A DNA stretch of 64,000 bases from contig NADL03000486.1 of assembly GCA_002205965.3 (NCBI GenBank), positions 409,275-473,274 of the forward strand, written 5' to 3'. A program made the position numbers and the translations under genes. Of this stretch, positions 22,091 through 29,963 are shown one piece after another. The notes beneath the pieces are model-generated. The model was given only the letters and a program-made list of their open reading frames with translations. It had not been told where the DNA came from and did no database searches. This stretch comes from Kappaphycus alvarezii. Lineage: Eukaryota; Rhodophyta; Florideophyceae; Gigartinales; Solieriaceae. The number at the start of each line of letters is the position of its first letter. Position 1 is the stretch's first letter.

Positions 22091-24440
22091 ATATTTCCTC
22101 TATCCGGGGTAAAGGCCATCTGTCAGCCTTCATTTGTCTGTTGAGGGTGCGATAATCGACACAAAAACGAGGCTTTCCGTCCTTCTTTTGGGCAATGACC
22201 ACCGGAAATGACCATTCAGATGCTGCAGGTGTAATTATTCCAGCCCTGAGCATGTTATCAATCTCAGTTCTTACTACGTCGTAGTGTTTTGGGGCCATCC
22301 GACGTGCCCGATGGTAGATTGGGGTTTTGTCTTTTAGCTCAAATCCGTGGGTTATAGGGACGGAAGCCGGACGCAACTCATTCATGTTCCACGCAACTAC
22401 CCCCGTCTCCCGTAAGGCACCGCTTATATCTCTCTGAATACTTTTTGGAAGGTGCGCAAGACGAGCTCGTAGTGCACCGAGTAGCTCCTCTGTCTGACTG
22501 TCGTCTACGGATATTGCTCCCGACTCCCCAGGTTGCATATTAATTGGGATATCTTCATAGTCTCCATCCCTAACGACTGCCACCACCAGTTCATCTTCCG
22601 TATCAGAGGCGTTCGTGAATAAATCCGAATCGGAAGTAAAGTCTTCGCTCGGGGTCTTGTCTCCTTTCCCCTGCATGATCTTTCTTTCTGTGGCACGGAA
22701 GTCGGGCTCCAACGGGACTAAAACCTCCTTTTCATCTACGCGTATTACAACCGAGTCCGTGTCGAAGTCCATAAGAGCCTTTAGTGATTTTAAGGTAGGC
22801 CTCCCAATAATGATGTCAAAGGGGGTATTTTCCACCACGAGGTACTCTAATTGTACCGTAAGGTCCTCAAAAGATGTCGGAACCTTTGACATGGAACCAA
22901 CGCATCCAGCGACGACTCCATTAGCCACCGTTATAGTGCGAGTAGTTTCCTCTGGAGAAAGGCATAGGCGTTCCGAGAACTCTTTTGACATTACGTCCGG
23001 GACAGCTCCCGAGTCCAGTAAGGCCCAAGCCTCCGTGCCATACACTCGTAGTTTGGCCAACCGGAGGAGCCTGTCTGGGGTTTCATCTCTTTTCAGATGT
23101 TCTATCTGTGTAATCATTGAGGCTCTCGCGCCTGTAGGTTTTCCGATAAGACGGCGAATAACCTTCTTTGCTTCGTCCGCCTCTCCGCGTAGGAGTTGCC
23201 CGAAAGTAAGTCCACAGCTAGCATTTGAAAGTTCCGCAAGCACATCATAGCGGCTTACATACTCCTGCAACTGGCGAACAGCAGCCCTTTTCGACCTACT
23301 GGTGACTTTTCCTTTCTTCTTATTTCGCAAGTTTAGATCTGGTTCTTTTTGAGGGGCATTCTGGATGACAGGGGGATGATTGAGAAGCCTTGGGATTGGA
23401 ATTCCGGTACGATCTTCTTGACGTGCCTGTTTTCTTACGGCTTGCCCGTCAGCTAGCCTTTTGGTAGCATTCACAGCTTCAACAGGAGCCTTTTCCTCCT
23501 TCATTACGGCAACTTTTTCTTCGGTATTTTCTTTAACACCTTTGTTGTCTGAAAAGCCGACCGCTTTCCTTACCTTGGTCCAGCAGGTAGCTTCCGAATG
23601 GCCTAGTTTATGGCACAGGGAGCAACGGATATCTCTCTCGGGATTTTTCGGACAACGGCTCGCACCATGTCCTGGTTCCCTGCAGTAGGAACAAAGACGT
23701 TCCCCCGCCTGTTGTCCGCCTGCTGGGCCCACGATGCCACGATTGTTATCTTTCTGTTTTTTGATGAGCAAAGTGAGTCTTGACAGATCTTCGGCCAAGG
23801 CGTCGACTTTGTCTTCGATATTCCTGGTACGGGCATCCGGGCGTACCATGAGTTTCGCAGGAGAAACTTGTTGGGGTCGAGAGGAAGCGGAACCGATGAA
23901 AGACAGGTGATTGAACCAGAAATCTTTTAAAGCCTGCACTATCCCCGCGTAGTCTGTCGGGCCCCTAAAGGCGAGGAATTGTGCCAACTCACTATGGTTA
24001 CAAGCGGCCGACCTTAACAGCCCAAATTTCGCCCGGTCATCAAAGCCCGCTTTTTCGTACAGCTTATCGATGATTTTCAGCGATCCGGGGATATCATCAA
24101 TAGCAAAACCTGCTTCTAGGGCTTGCCGGATGACATCTTGAGGTTCCTCTGGAGCCGCAAAGTTTGAAATGATCCTTTGTTTTACTATTTTATAGTTCTT
24201 TGCCTCCTCTGTGAGTGAACCGTCTTTGGCAAAGGAGTCGTAGTAAAAGTCGAATGCAGCACCATCCAAGTGGGCAAGCAGTTTCATTGCTTTTTCGTCT
24301 TCTTCCTTACCAGCCATAACCACATTCTCAAAATAGAAAAAGAACCTGCGAACATCGTCGCTTCCATTAAAGACTAAGATACTGTCACCAGTTGAGCTCG
24401 AATCGGAAGGGGAATTAACCCCCCTCCACAAGAGTACCAT
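22053..24440 (-). CDS. gypsy-1 Gag, protease and N-terminal RT
   Basis: A 795-codon frame. Residues 1-240 are Gag matrix/capsid-like. Two CCHC zinc knuckles follow, CSYCREPGHGASRC (250-263) and CSLCHKLGHSEATC (273-286), for RNA binding. A basic linker leads to the aspartic protease with ALLDSGAVPD (DSG at 476-478), then the start of RT with SEWSFPVVIAQKKDGKPRFC and VDYRTLN (about 735-770). Gag and protease share one frame with no stop between them. The ATG is formed by the first three bases after the 5' LTR and overlaps the primer-binding site. The frame ends early at 22053 through a single-base shift, and RT continues in the next frame. Conserved in gypsy-2 and in the relic at 3570-6175. Confidence 0.93.
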   Translation of the reverse strand: MVLLWRGVNSPSDSSSTGDSILVFNGSDDVRRFFFYFENVVMAGKEEDEKAMKLLAHLDGAAFDFYYDSFAKDGSLTEEAKNYKIVKQRIISNFAAPEEPQDVIRQALEAGFAIDDIPGSLKIIDKLYEKAGFDDRAKFGLLRSAACNHSELAQFLAFRGPTDYAGIVQALKDFWFNHLSFIGSASSRPQQVSPAKLMVRPDARTRNIEDKVDALAEDLSRLTLLIKKQKDNNRGIVGPAGGQQAGERLCSYCREPGHGASRCPKNPERDIRCSLCHKLGHSEATCWTKVRKAVGFSDNKGVKENTEEKVAVMKEEKAPVEAVNATKRLADGQAVRKQARQEDRTGIPIPRLLNHPPVIQNAPQKEPDLNLRNKKKGKVTSRSKRAAVRQLQEYVSRYDVLAELSNASCGLTFGQLLRGEADEAKKVIRRLIGKPTGARASMITQIEHLKRDETPDRLLRLAKLRVYGTEAWALLDSGAVPDVMSKEFSERLCLSPEETTRTITVANGVVAGCVGSMSKVPTSFEDLTVQLEYLVVENTPFDIIIGRPTLKSLKALMDFDTDSVVIRVDEKEVLVPLEPDFRATERKIMQGKGDKTPSEDFTSDSDLFTNASDTEDELVVAVVRDGDYEDIPINMQPGESGAISVDDSQTEELLGALRARLAHLPKSIQRDISGALRETGVVAWNMNELRPASVPITHGFELKDKTPIYHRARRMAPKHYDVVRTEIDNMLRAGIITPAASEWSFPVVIAQKKDGKPRFCVDYRTLNRQMKADRWPLPRIEEIFDELGEVRSLPH
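24423..24439 (-). other. gypsy-1 primer-binding site
   Basis: TGGTACTCTTGTGGAGG starts one base after the 5' LTR on the minus strand. It begins TGG, complementary to the CCA end of a tRNA. Gypsy-2 has the same sequence with one change (TGGTACTCTTATGGAGG at 32519), supporting its role. The primer tRNA was not identified. Confidence 0.65.
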
Positions 24441-24658
24441 AATAGTGCTATTTTTCTGTTAAGCACTGGAAGGGGTTCAGTTTTTCTTTCGCACCTCTAT
24501 TTGAGGGCTTCTAATTTTATTTTGTTTGTTTGTTTTCTTTTTTTTTTGTTTGTTTTCTTTTTTTTTTTGTTTTCTTTTTTTTTTGTTTTCTTTTTTTTTT
24601 TTTTTTTTTTTTTTTGTTTTCTTTTTTTTCTGTTGTTTTTTTAGTTCAATAAAATACT

Positions 24659-25312
24659 CTAATTACGTCTCTTCTCGCCGAGAAAGGAAGCTCTCCTACG
24701 GTGCTTGTTACTGCGCAGATGAGTCTCTAGGTCGATCTCCTGGGCGAAGGTAATGTCGCAATCAGTACACCGCGGAGGATCCTTGCTTTCCCTTAACCTT
24801 TGTTCTGCCCTTTGGTGCCTCCCACCGGCCTCGTGCACAGCTTTTTGTCCGGAACTGACGAACTCGATGTCGCAGATGCGACAGTAAAACTTAGGCTTTT
24901 TGCCTTTCTTATTCCTCTCCCTTCTCTCCCTGTCTGTTGCGACTTTAAAAGCTGTGGTACAGACAAGGTCAATGCGGGCCTGGGCCCGGGAGGAAGTAGC
25001 CACGGAAGAGGACCCAAGGGCGGTTGTACGGTGCGACGGACGGGACGAAGGCTGTGCAGAGCGAGGGGGTTGTCTTGAGTAGCTAGAGGCTTGGGAAGGA
25101 GACCCGTTCCGGATGGAGACCTGTTCGGATTCTTCGGACCCCTCCTCGGCCTCGTCGTCAATAAGGGGATGCCTAGGGTAAGCTGTGATGGCAGAGCTCT
25201 CCCCTTCGGTAGATCTGTTGACGAGGCCTTCCCTTTCTTCCCTCCGACGGAGTTCCTGATACCTTTGATGATCCTTCGGGGTGCGTAGTGGCTTCCTTAA
25301 CCCTCCAACCAT
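24659..25312 (-). CDS. LTR-encoded protein with two U1/JAZ-type C2H2 zinc fingers
   Basis: 217 codons, ending at a TAG at 24659-24661, lying wholly inside the 5' LTR and in the same orientation as gag. Residues 1-135 are charged and Ser/Arg-rich. Finger 1 is C144, C147, H160, H166; finger 2 is C182, C185, H198, H204. Both have the CX2CX12HX5H spacing of U1C/matrin/JAZ-type fingers, which in known families often bind double-stranded or structured RNA. The C-terminus is basic (KHRRRASFLGEKRRN). A TATA box 390 bases upstream would make this the first ORF of the element RNA, with gag second after an A-rich spacer of about 220 bases. Capture of a host gene by an LTR is the simplest reading. Function unknown; an RNA-binding or packaging role is only inference. 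Confidence 0.8.
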   Translation of the reverse strand: MVGGLRKPLRTPKDHQRYQELRRREEREGLVNRSTEGESSAITAYPRHPLIDDEAEEGSEESEQVSIRNGSPSQASSYSRQPPRSAQPSSRPSHRTTALGSSSVATSSRAQARIDLVCTTAFKVATDRERRERNKKGKKPKFYCRICDIEFVSSGQKAVHEAGGRHQRAEQRLRESKDPPRCTDCDITFAQEIDLETHLRSNKHRRRASFLGEKRRN

Positions 25313-25518
25313 TCCTCGAAGTTCCAGGAAGGTTTTTAGAGTATAGCAGTCACTGAGGGTATTGCCCCCTTGAACTTCGAGCTAAGCACCGAAAGTCCAA
25401 AGAGACAAGGGACACCTGCAGTATAATGGGTATTGCCCCCTTGAACTTCGGTATGCACACCGTAAGTCCAAGGAGACAAGGGACACCACTGCCTAGAGGA
25501 CAACAAGGAGTCGGACGG

Positions 25519-25654
25519 CAACGTTTTGGAGTGGGGTTTTTGGATGTGGAGGTTTTGGGTGTGGGGGTTTTGGAGTGTGGAGGTTTTGGATGTGGAGGTT
25601 TTGTGTGGGGGTTTTGGATGTGGAGGTTTTGGGGTGTGGAGGTTTTGGATGTGG
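25519..25654. repeat. G-rich GGTTTTGG minisatellite in the 5' LTR
   Basis: The same array as 19157-19292 with a different number and order of units, the main length difference between the two LTRs apart from poly(T) tracts. Confidence 0.85.
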
Positions 25655-25701
25655 TACTGGCTTTTTCTTGTCGGTCGAGGCTCACACCCCGGTCGACCAG
25701 C

Positions 25702-25711
25702 CTTTATATAG
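25702..25711 (-). promoter_or_regulatory. TATA box of the gypsy-1 5' LTR
   Basis: CTATATAAAG on the minus strand, upstream of the minisatellite, the LTR zinc-finger ORF and gag; the likely core promoter for the genomic RNA. Confidence 0.55.
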
Positions 25712-25976
25712 AGATTCGCAAATTACTAAAACGCACAAATTGCTACTAAATTCCTAGCAAAACATAAAAAGTAGCCCTTAGACCCCCCTATTCGCCTGTT
25801 TTGAGGCGCCTCTACTGTACTGTTGTGCAGTACACGCCATTTGGCTCAGAGCCATGCACAGTACTGTACATGGCTCTCGTATCCCGAATTTGTGGCCATG
25901 TACGGTACTGTACATGGCTCTCGGGACCATAATTTGTGGCCACAGGACACCGGCCACTGTGAGCCACAACAGTTTT

Positions 25977-26085
25977 CCAGTTTTGGGCTCAAAGTGGAGA
26001 TGATGCTCTGTTTAAACTAGTACAGACAATGCCTAAGAGATATGAGTTGATGTTTGGGAAGAATAGGGAAAAGACTCCATACTGA
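25977..26085 (+). pseudogene. Tc1-type transposase, C-terminal part
   Basis: After the second GTTTT the frame reads on through LVQTMPKRYELMFGKN and KTPY to a TGA at 26083-26085. This corresponds to the conserved Tc1 C-terminus (LVDSMPRRIEAVIKAKGG-like, ending near TKY). It joins in frame with the segment ending at 18058, which confirms that gypsy-1 inserted into this gene. Confidence 0.85.
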
Positions 26086-26122
26086 TGGCTAAGTAAACCG
26101 AACCTTTTGCTCGTTCGATTGG

Positions 26123-26143
26123 TTTCTGTTTATATTTTTGTCC
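26123..26143 (-). repeat. Tc1 right inner inverted repeat
   Basis: Perfect inverted match of 21 bases to 16995-17015. Confidence 0.85.
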
Positions 26144-26305
26144 ACTCTGAAATGCAAACAGATAAATATCTCCGAAACTGTTGGAGTAATTGAGAATCCT
26201 GTTTTCATTGCTTTCAGCACATCTTAATACAGTTAACTAGATGTTAAACATTGCTACTGCTTAGTTATTTCAGCCGGTATTTTATACTTTCTGTTTTTGT
26301 TATGG

Positions 26306-26320
26306 TTTTGTCCACCACTG
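26306..26320 (-). repeat. Tc1 right outer terminal inverted repeat
   Basis: TTTTGTCCACCACTG, followed by TA and a TACTGTAC-rich flank. Confidence 0.9.
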
Positions 26321-26437
26321 TACTGTACAATACTGTACTGTACTGATGCCATAAAAGTTGTTTGCTGTACTGTGAGCTGTTCAGTAACCTGTGTGTATGG
26401 AGCCGGACTTGGGGGAAATTTTGGGTTATTTTAATGC

Positions 26438-28590
26438 ATGGAAGATGTCGTCGGTTATATCCATATATATAAAACGATATACTCCTCTCTCCCGTTGGGA
26501 TTGATATTCATGGCGCCTTGGGCGACGACGGCAAGGGTTTTATCCGCCGCCTTGCTTCCTTCGCTGCTTCCTGTCGCGGTTACTGCCCTCAACAGGAGCT
26601 CCGCGACTTCGTTACCCGTTTTCATTTAGTCTCCATATCATGCAGGCGCTACAGGTTTCTACCCGCCGCCCGCATCCGTAGTTAATTTATGAATACCCTC
26701 CGCACGCTTCTGTGCAACATTGTACTACCCATAAAGATTTACCACCACGGTTATATCCCCCTGCTAATGCGTTTCGGGTCTCGGACGCAGTTGAGCGGGC
26801 ATAGCGTGTGGCGAAACCCCTACCTGTGACACGTCGCGCACTCAACCTCCCGGATGGCTCTCGGAACGAACCTCCTTCGAATTCCAACCCCTCGTTTTCG
26901 ATCACTTCGACGGCCCCTCGGCTGAGACTGGCCATTTTCTCAACGAATTTTCCGGCCATCGCTTGCCGCCGTCATACCTCCATGGAGATTATTCGTTGTC
27001 GCACCTACCAGCTCCTCAGCGCCGTCATCTGGGCCGCTGCCGCTATGGCGATCATTGCTCCCGTACCATTGCACGCGGCTGACGTTGACCACCGAGTTAG
27101 CTCCTAACTGTAAGCCAAGACCCCTTAGTGCATATTGCCAGAGGAATTAGCGACCCGAATAAATGAATCTTGGTCCGGAAGAAGCTATCCGTGAAAGTCC
27201 GGTCGCCCGTCGGAGCGTTGACGGAGTCGAAACCATCGTGTGAGCACTCGGAGAGAGGGAACTCGGCAAGGAAGAAAGCGCGGTCCTGAGGATGAGTATG
27301 GCGCCAAGATATCCGCGTTTTCTGCGGGTCCACAAACAACCTATAGGCCGGACCTCCTCGTGCGAGGAGGCGAAGCGCTCGCCGGAGACCATTTTGGTTT
27401 CCCTGGAGCGTTTCGTCGTTTCCATTGGTTGGGCGATGCCATTGTCCCCCGCGTTCGTGGAAATAAGGGACTGGAACGTAAGGCAGAATAACAGCAACGG
27501 GCAGAGTCGCCATGTTGGGTGTCCTGAGCATTCAGGATGGTAGTGCTCTCGTGATTCGGGATGAGTAGCGGCGGTTATAAGCGTTCGTAGACCATGCTGC
27601 GGAATCGTTCAAGGTTAAGTGCGAGGGAGCGGTGAGTGACCACATTATTGTGCCGACATTGGCGTACCACTGATTCAATATGATACCGTCCTCTTAGGCG
27701 ACCCGCCGAATGAGCGGCTGGGTCGTCAACGAGAAAAGCAGTATGCTCATATTACCCCCCTGCTAGTTTCCCTGGGAGCTAGAAAGAATCGTCTGCTCGC
27801 GATTTGGAACAATGAGTGGTGGTTGGGAGGGACCGTACATCATTTTTGAAACTCGGACGAGCAAGGGTGCACAAGATGGCAGCTTGTCCAGTATTGATTG
27901 CCTATCAACGCAGTTTAAGGCGTTGCGGGCATCGATGATGAGGATGGCAACGTTTGGGTACGATGAGACCCACGTGGTGGACAATAACATCCATTCCAGC
28001 TTTGCCGCCATTGGCCGTTTGCAAGGGGCCATAAACGCACGGGAGTCATCAATAGCCGACGGAGCAGCGTCTTCGTGACCAGGCGCCGGAGGACAGGTCC
28101 GACCGCAATGGGATCGATCTTTCCGAGCTTGGGCTGCAGCGGGAGGAGAGTATCAGCGGAGAGCATGGGGGGAACCGAATCGGGAGGTCTCTGTTTGCTA
28201 TGCGGTTGACCAGTTTCGTCAATACGCCGATGCCGGTGACACCAGCTCGTGGCCAAGAGCGGTCTTGGCAAGAAGGCGAAACCGCCGCAAGGGCGTCCGG
28301 TCCAGTCCAGCGGTGGTGCCCCGCGGGATACGATGCGCAGCCCACGCAACGGCCGCTTCAGTAGGTTCCAGAGGTGGTGAGAGGCGGTCCTCAGGAAGCG
28401 GGGCAATAGGCCGTGGCAGAGACGGGTGAAATTCCTGCAGGCGCTGGATGCTACTAGGCGAGTTGACGTCGGCGCACGGGCATTGTGGTGTGTCCGAGTC
28501 GCCCTGCCTTAGCGAGCGTCTGTGGAGTGGGCCTGAGCCCGCCGGGAACGGTTGAGAAATGAGCTTATTGCTCTATTTTCCTTTTGTTAC
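26438..28590 (-). mobile_element. decayed LINE (non-LTR retrotransposon), RT part and 3' UTR
   Basis: Minus-strand reverse-transcriptase motifs in order, in shifting frames: IAVGPVLRRLVTKTLLRRL (about 28120-28060), equivalent to RPIAVGEVLRRLV of LINE RTs; IIDARNALNCVDRQSILDKL (about 27930-27870), the catalytic-Asp motif DFRNAFNSVDR with its Asp kept; and ILSSSQG (about 27785), the start of SSQGVQQGDPLG. The downstream part RALRLLARGGPAYRLFVDPQKT and TGDRTFTDSFFRTK (27430-27160) follows. The YxDD region between about 27760 and 27540 is not recognisable. The 3' end (26765-26530) matches the truncated copy at 11110-11335. No target-site duplication was identified. The element is dead. Confidence 0.75.
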
Positions 28591-28601
28591 TCAAAAAGCG
28601 A

Positions 28602-29364
28602 GCAATTTTAATGGAAAATAAAGATACTACTTGCGACCCTTGGCTGTGAGTCGATTCTGGCCCCGTTCTGATGGCGGACAAGGTCTTGTTCACTGAACAC
28701 CTCAATGTTGCAATCCTTGCACTTGTACTCCTTTTGCTTGTACTGCGGATGTGACGGCGGGAACGGAGGTGCTCGAAGTACTGAACGCGACCGGAGCAGG
28801 TGACTTGACAATGACGACAATGGAAGGGTTAGGACTTCTGATTCTTGTTCATCCGCGGCCTTTTGGAGGGCCTGGCCTTGCGGATTCGATGGTTTACCAC
28901 CCTTTGGATCGAAACCGTGGCGGTGTCCAGCAGAACTTGAAGCCTTCTCGGAGGAGCCCTCAAATTTTTCGGTGGCCTTGACGTGATCCGGACAGTCGGA
29001 CGCGACGGCTTCCTCGGGACCGGGGTAATGATCGAAGACCGGTCGATGGGGTACGGCAAACGATAGAAAAGGGGTGCGAGGCTCCTCAACCGTAACAAGG
29101 GGAGTCGTTTCTCGAACTGAAAAGGCTCGGGGTAAGGCGAGATCTTGGCAAGTCGGTGTCGGTGTCTTGGGGTCCTCGGGGCTGAGTAGGGCGATGGGGG
29201 TTCTCGGAGTCGACGGACGAGGCGGAGCCTTTGGATCTTTTCCTCGCCAATCAGTACAAATGGCGAGGTGGGCGGGGAACGAAAGTTGGCGAGGTCTACT
29301 GGGTCGTACTCTGATGGCGACGGAGACGGGCCTTTTACTTCCTGTTGTACGACACTGGGGGTAA
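28602..29364 (-). pseudogene. two-zinc-finger ORF upstream of the LINE RT
   Basis: In one minus-strand frame from about 29364 down there is an Arg/Pro/Ser-rich region, a TAA (about 28828), then finger 1, CRHCQVTCSGRVQYFEHLRS plus RRH (CX2CX12HX5H, about 28818-28750). After a one-base shift, finger 2 begins CKDCNIEVFSEQDLVRHQNG, and the last His is Ile. The spacing is the same U1/JAZ type as in the gypsy-1 LTR protein, with a shorter linker. It lies just upstream of the LINE RT in the same orientation, so it may be the first ORF of that LINE or a remnant of another element. It has a premature stop, a frameshift and a lost ligand. Confidence 0.55.
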
Positions 29365-29963
29365 TTTCGTAAGCGTCAGAGTGAAAATCACAAGTTTAGT
29401 CTCTGTTTGAAATCGGGCAGCTGAGATAAATCTAATAGAGGTTTTATCCAAACTGGCGGATTGGAAAAACCCACAATGAGGCACAACTTACTTGCGATGC
29501 TACCACAATGTGGGGTGTTAAGCGCACACGAGCAGATCTAGGTCGAACTGTGGTTGAAACTTTGGTTGAGGATGGCTGGGTAAAGCCGGCCGCTCCAAAC
29601 CACGGTTTATATAGAACTGAAGATAGCTACACATACTAAAGGAAAATACAGTCTATCAGTAGCGAATTCAAATGGTTTCCCGTACAACAGCCCTGACGTT
29701 ATCGTAAGTAGCGCTTTCAGAATTGTAGGTGGAACGAGTGAAATACTCTGACAAGATGTAAGAAGTACATTGGTCCAGGTGGCATGCAATAGCAAGTCAA
29801 TTTTGATTGGTAAAGCAATGATATAATATCCCAGTGTGCAACTCGCCCGTAACTATTCCAAGTATATCAGTGGGGTCAAACGCTGTGTTCAGAACTGTAA
29901 GGAAAGTGTAATGACAGCAAAGTTTCTAGTAGCCCTGGTTGTAAGGTTACCAGTGGTTTGAAT
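29365..29963. other. region without a recognised feature
   Basis: AT-rich, only short open frames; nothing recognised. Confidence 0.4.

Larger units (their letters stand above)
18064..25971 (-). mobile_element. Ty3/gypsy LTR retrotransposon gypsy-1, full length
   Basis: Long direct repeats (18064-19606 and 24441-25971) flank gag-pol on the minus strand. GTTTT is duplicated at 18059-18063 and 25972-25976, marking insertion into the Tc1 transposase. In element orientation the LTR starts TGTTGTGGCT and ends GCACTATT, so the usual terminal CA is missing. A primer-binding site follows the 5' LTR, and a purine tract GTAGGGGGAGGATAG precedes the 3' LTR. The LTRs differ almost only in homopolymer length and one minisatellite, so the insertion is recent. 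Domain order Gag, protease, RT, RNase H, integrase is that of Ty3/gypsy; no chromodomain is visible. Confidence 0.95.
24441..25971 (-). repeat. gypsy-1 5' LTR
   Basis: 1531 bases. In transcription order: TATA box at 25702-25711, minisatellite, zinc-finger ORF 25312-24659, then an A-rich tract (24520-24640, poly(T) on the plus strand) and the end GCACTATT just before the gag ATG. Confidence 0.95.
16819..26320 (+). mobile_element. Tc1/mariner-type DNA transposon, interrupted by gypsy-1
   Basis: Outer inverted repeats CTGTGGTGGACAAAA (16819-16833) and its complement at 26306-26320 differ at one base. Each is flanked by the TA dinucleotide (16817-16818 and 26321-26322) that Tc1/mariner elements duplicate. 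A second, perfect 21-base inverted repeat lies inside, at 16995-17015 and 26123-26143, giving an IR/DR arrangement as in Sleeping Beauty-like elements. Without gypsy-1 the element is about 1.6 kb, the normal Tc1 size. The transposase frame is interrupted at 18058 and resumes after 25976. The transposase has lost a catalytic Asp, so the copy is dead. Confidence 0.9.

Noticed and set aside
22615-23250. 211-codon plus-strand ORF across the gypsy-1 protease region
   Set aside because: Antisense shadow of the well-supported gag-pol frame, with no promoter or motif; unlike the gypsy-3 antisense gene.
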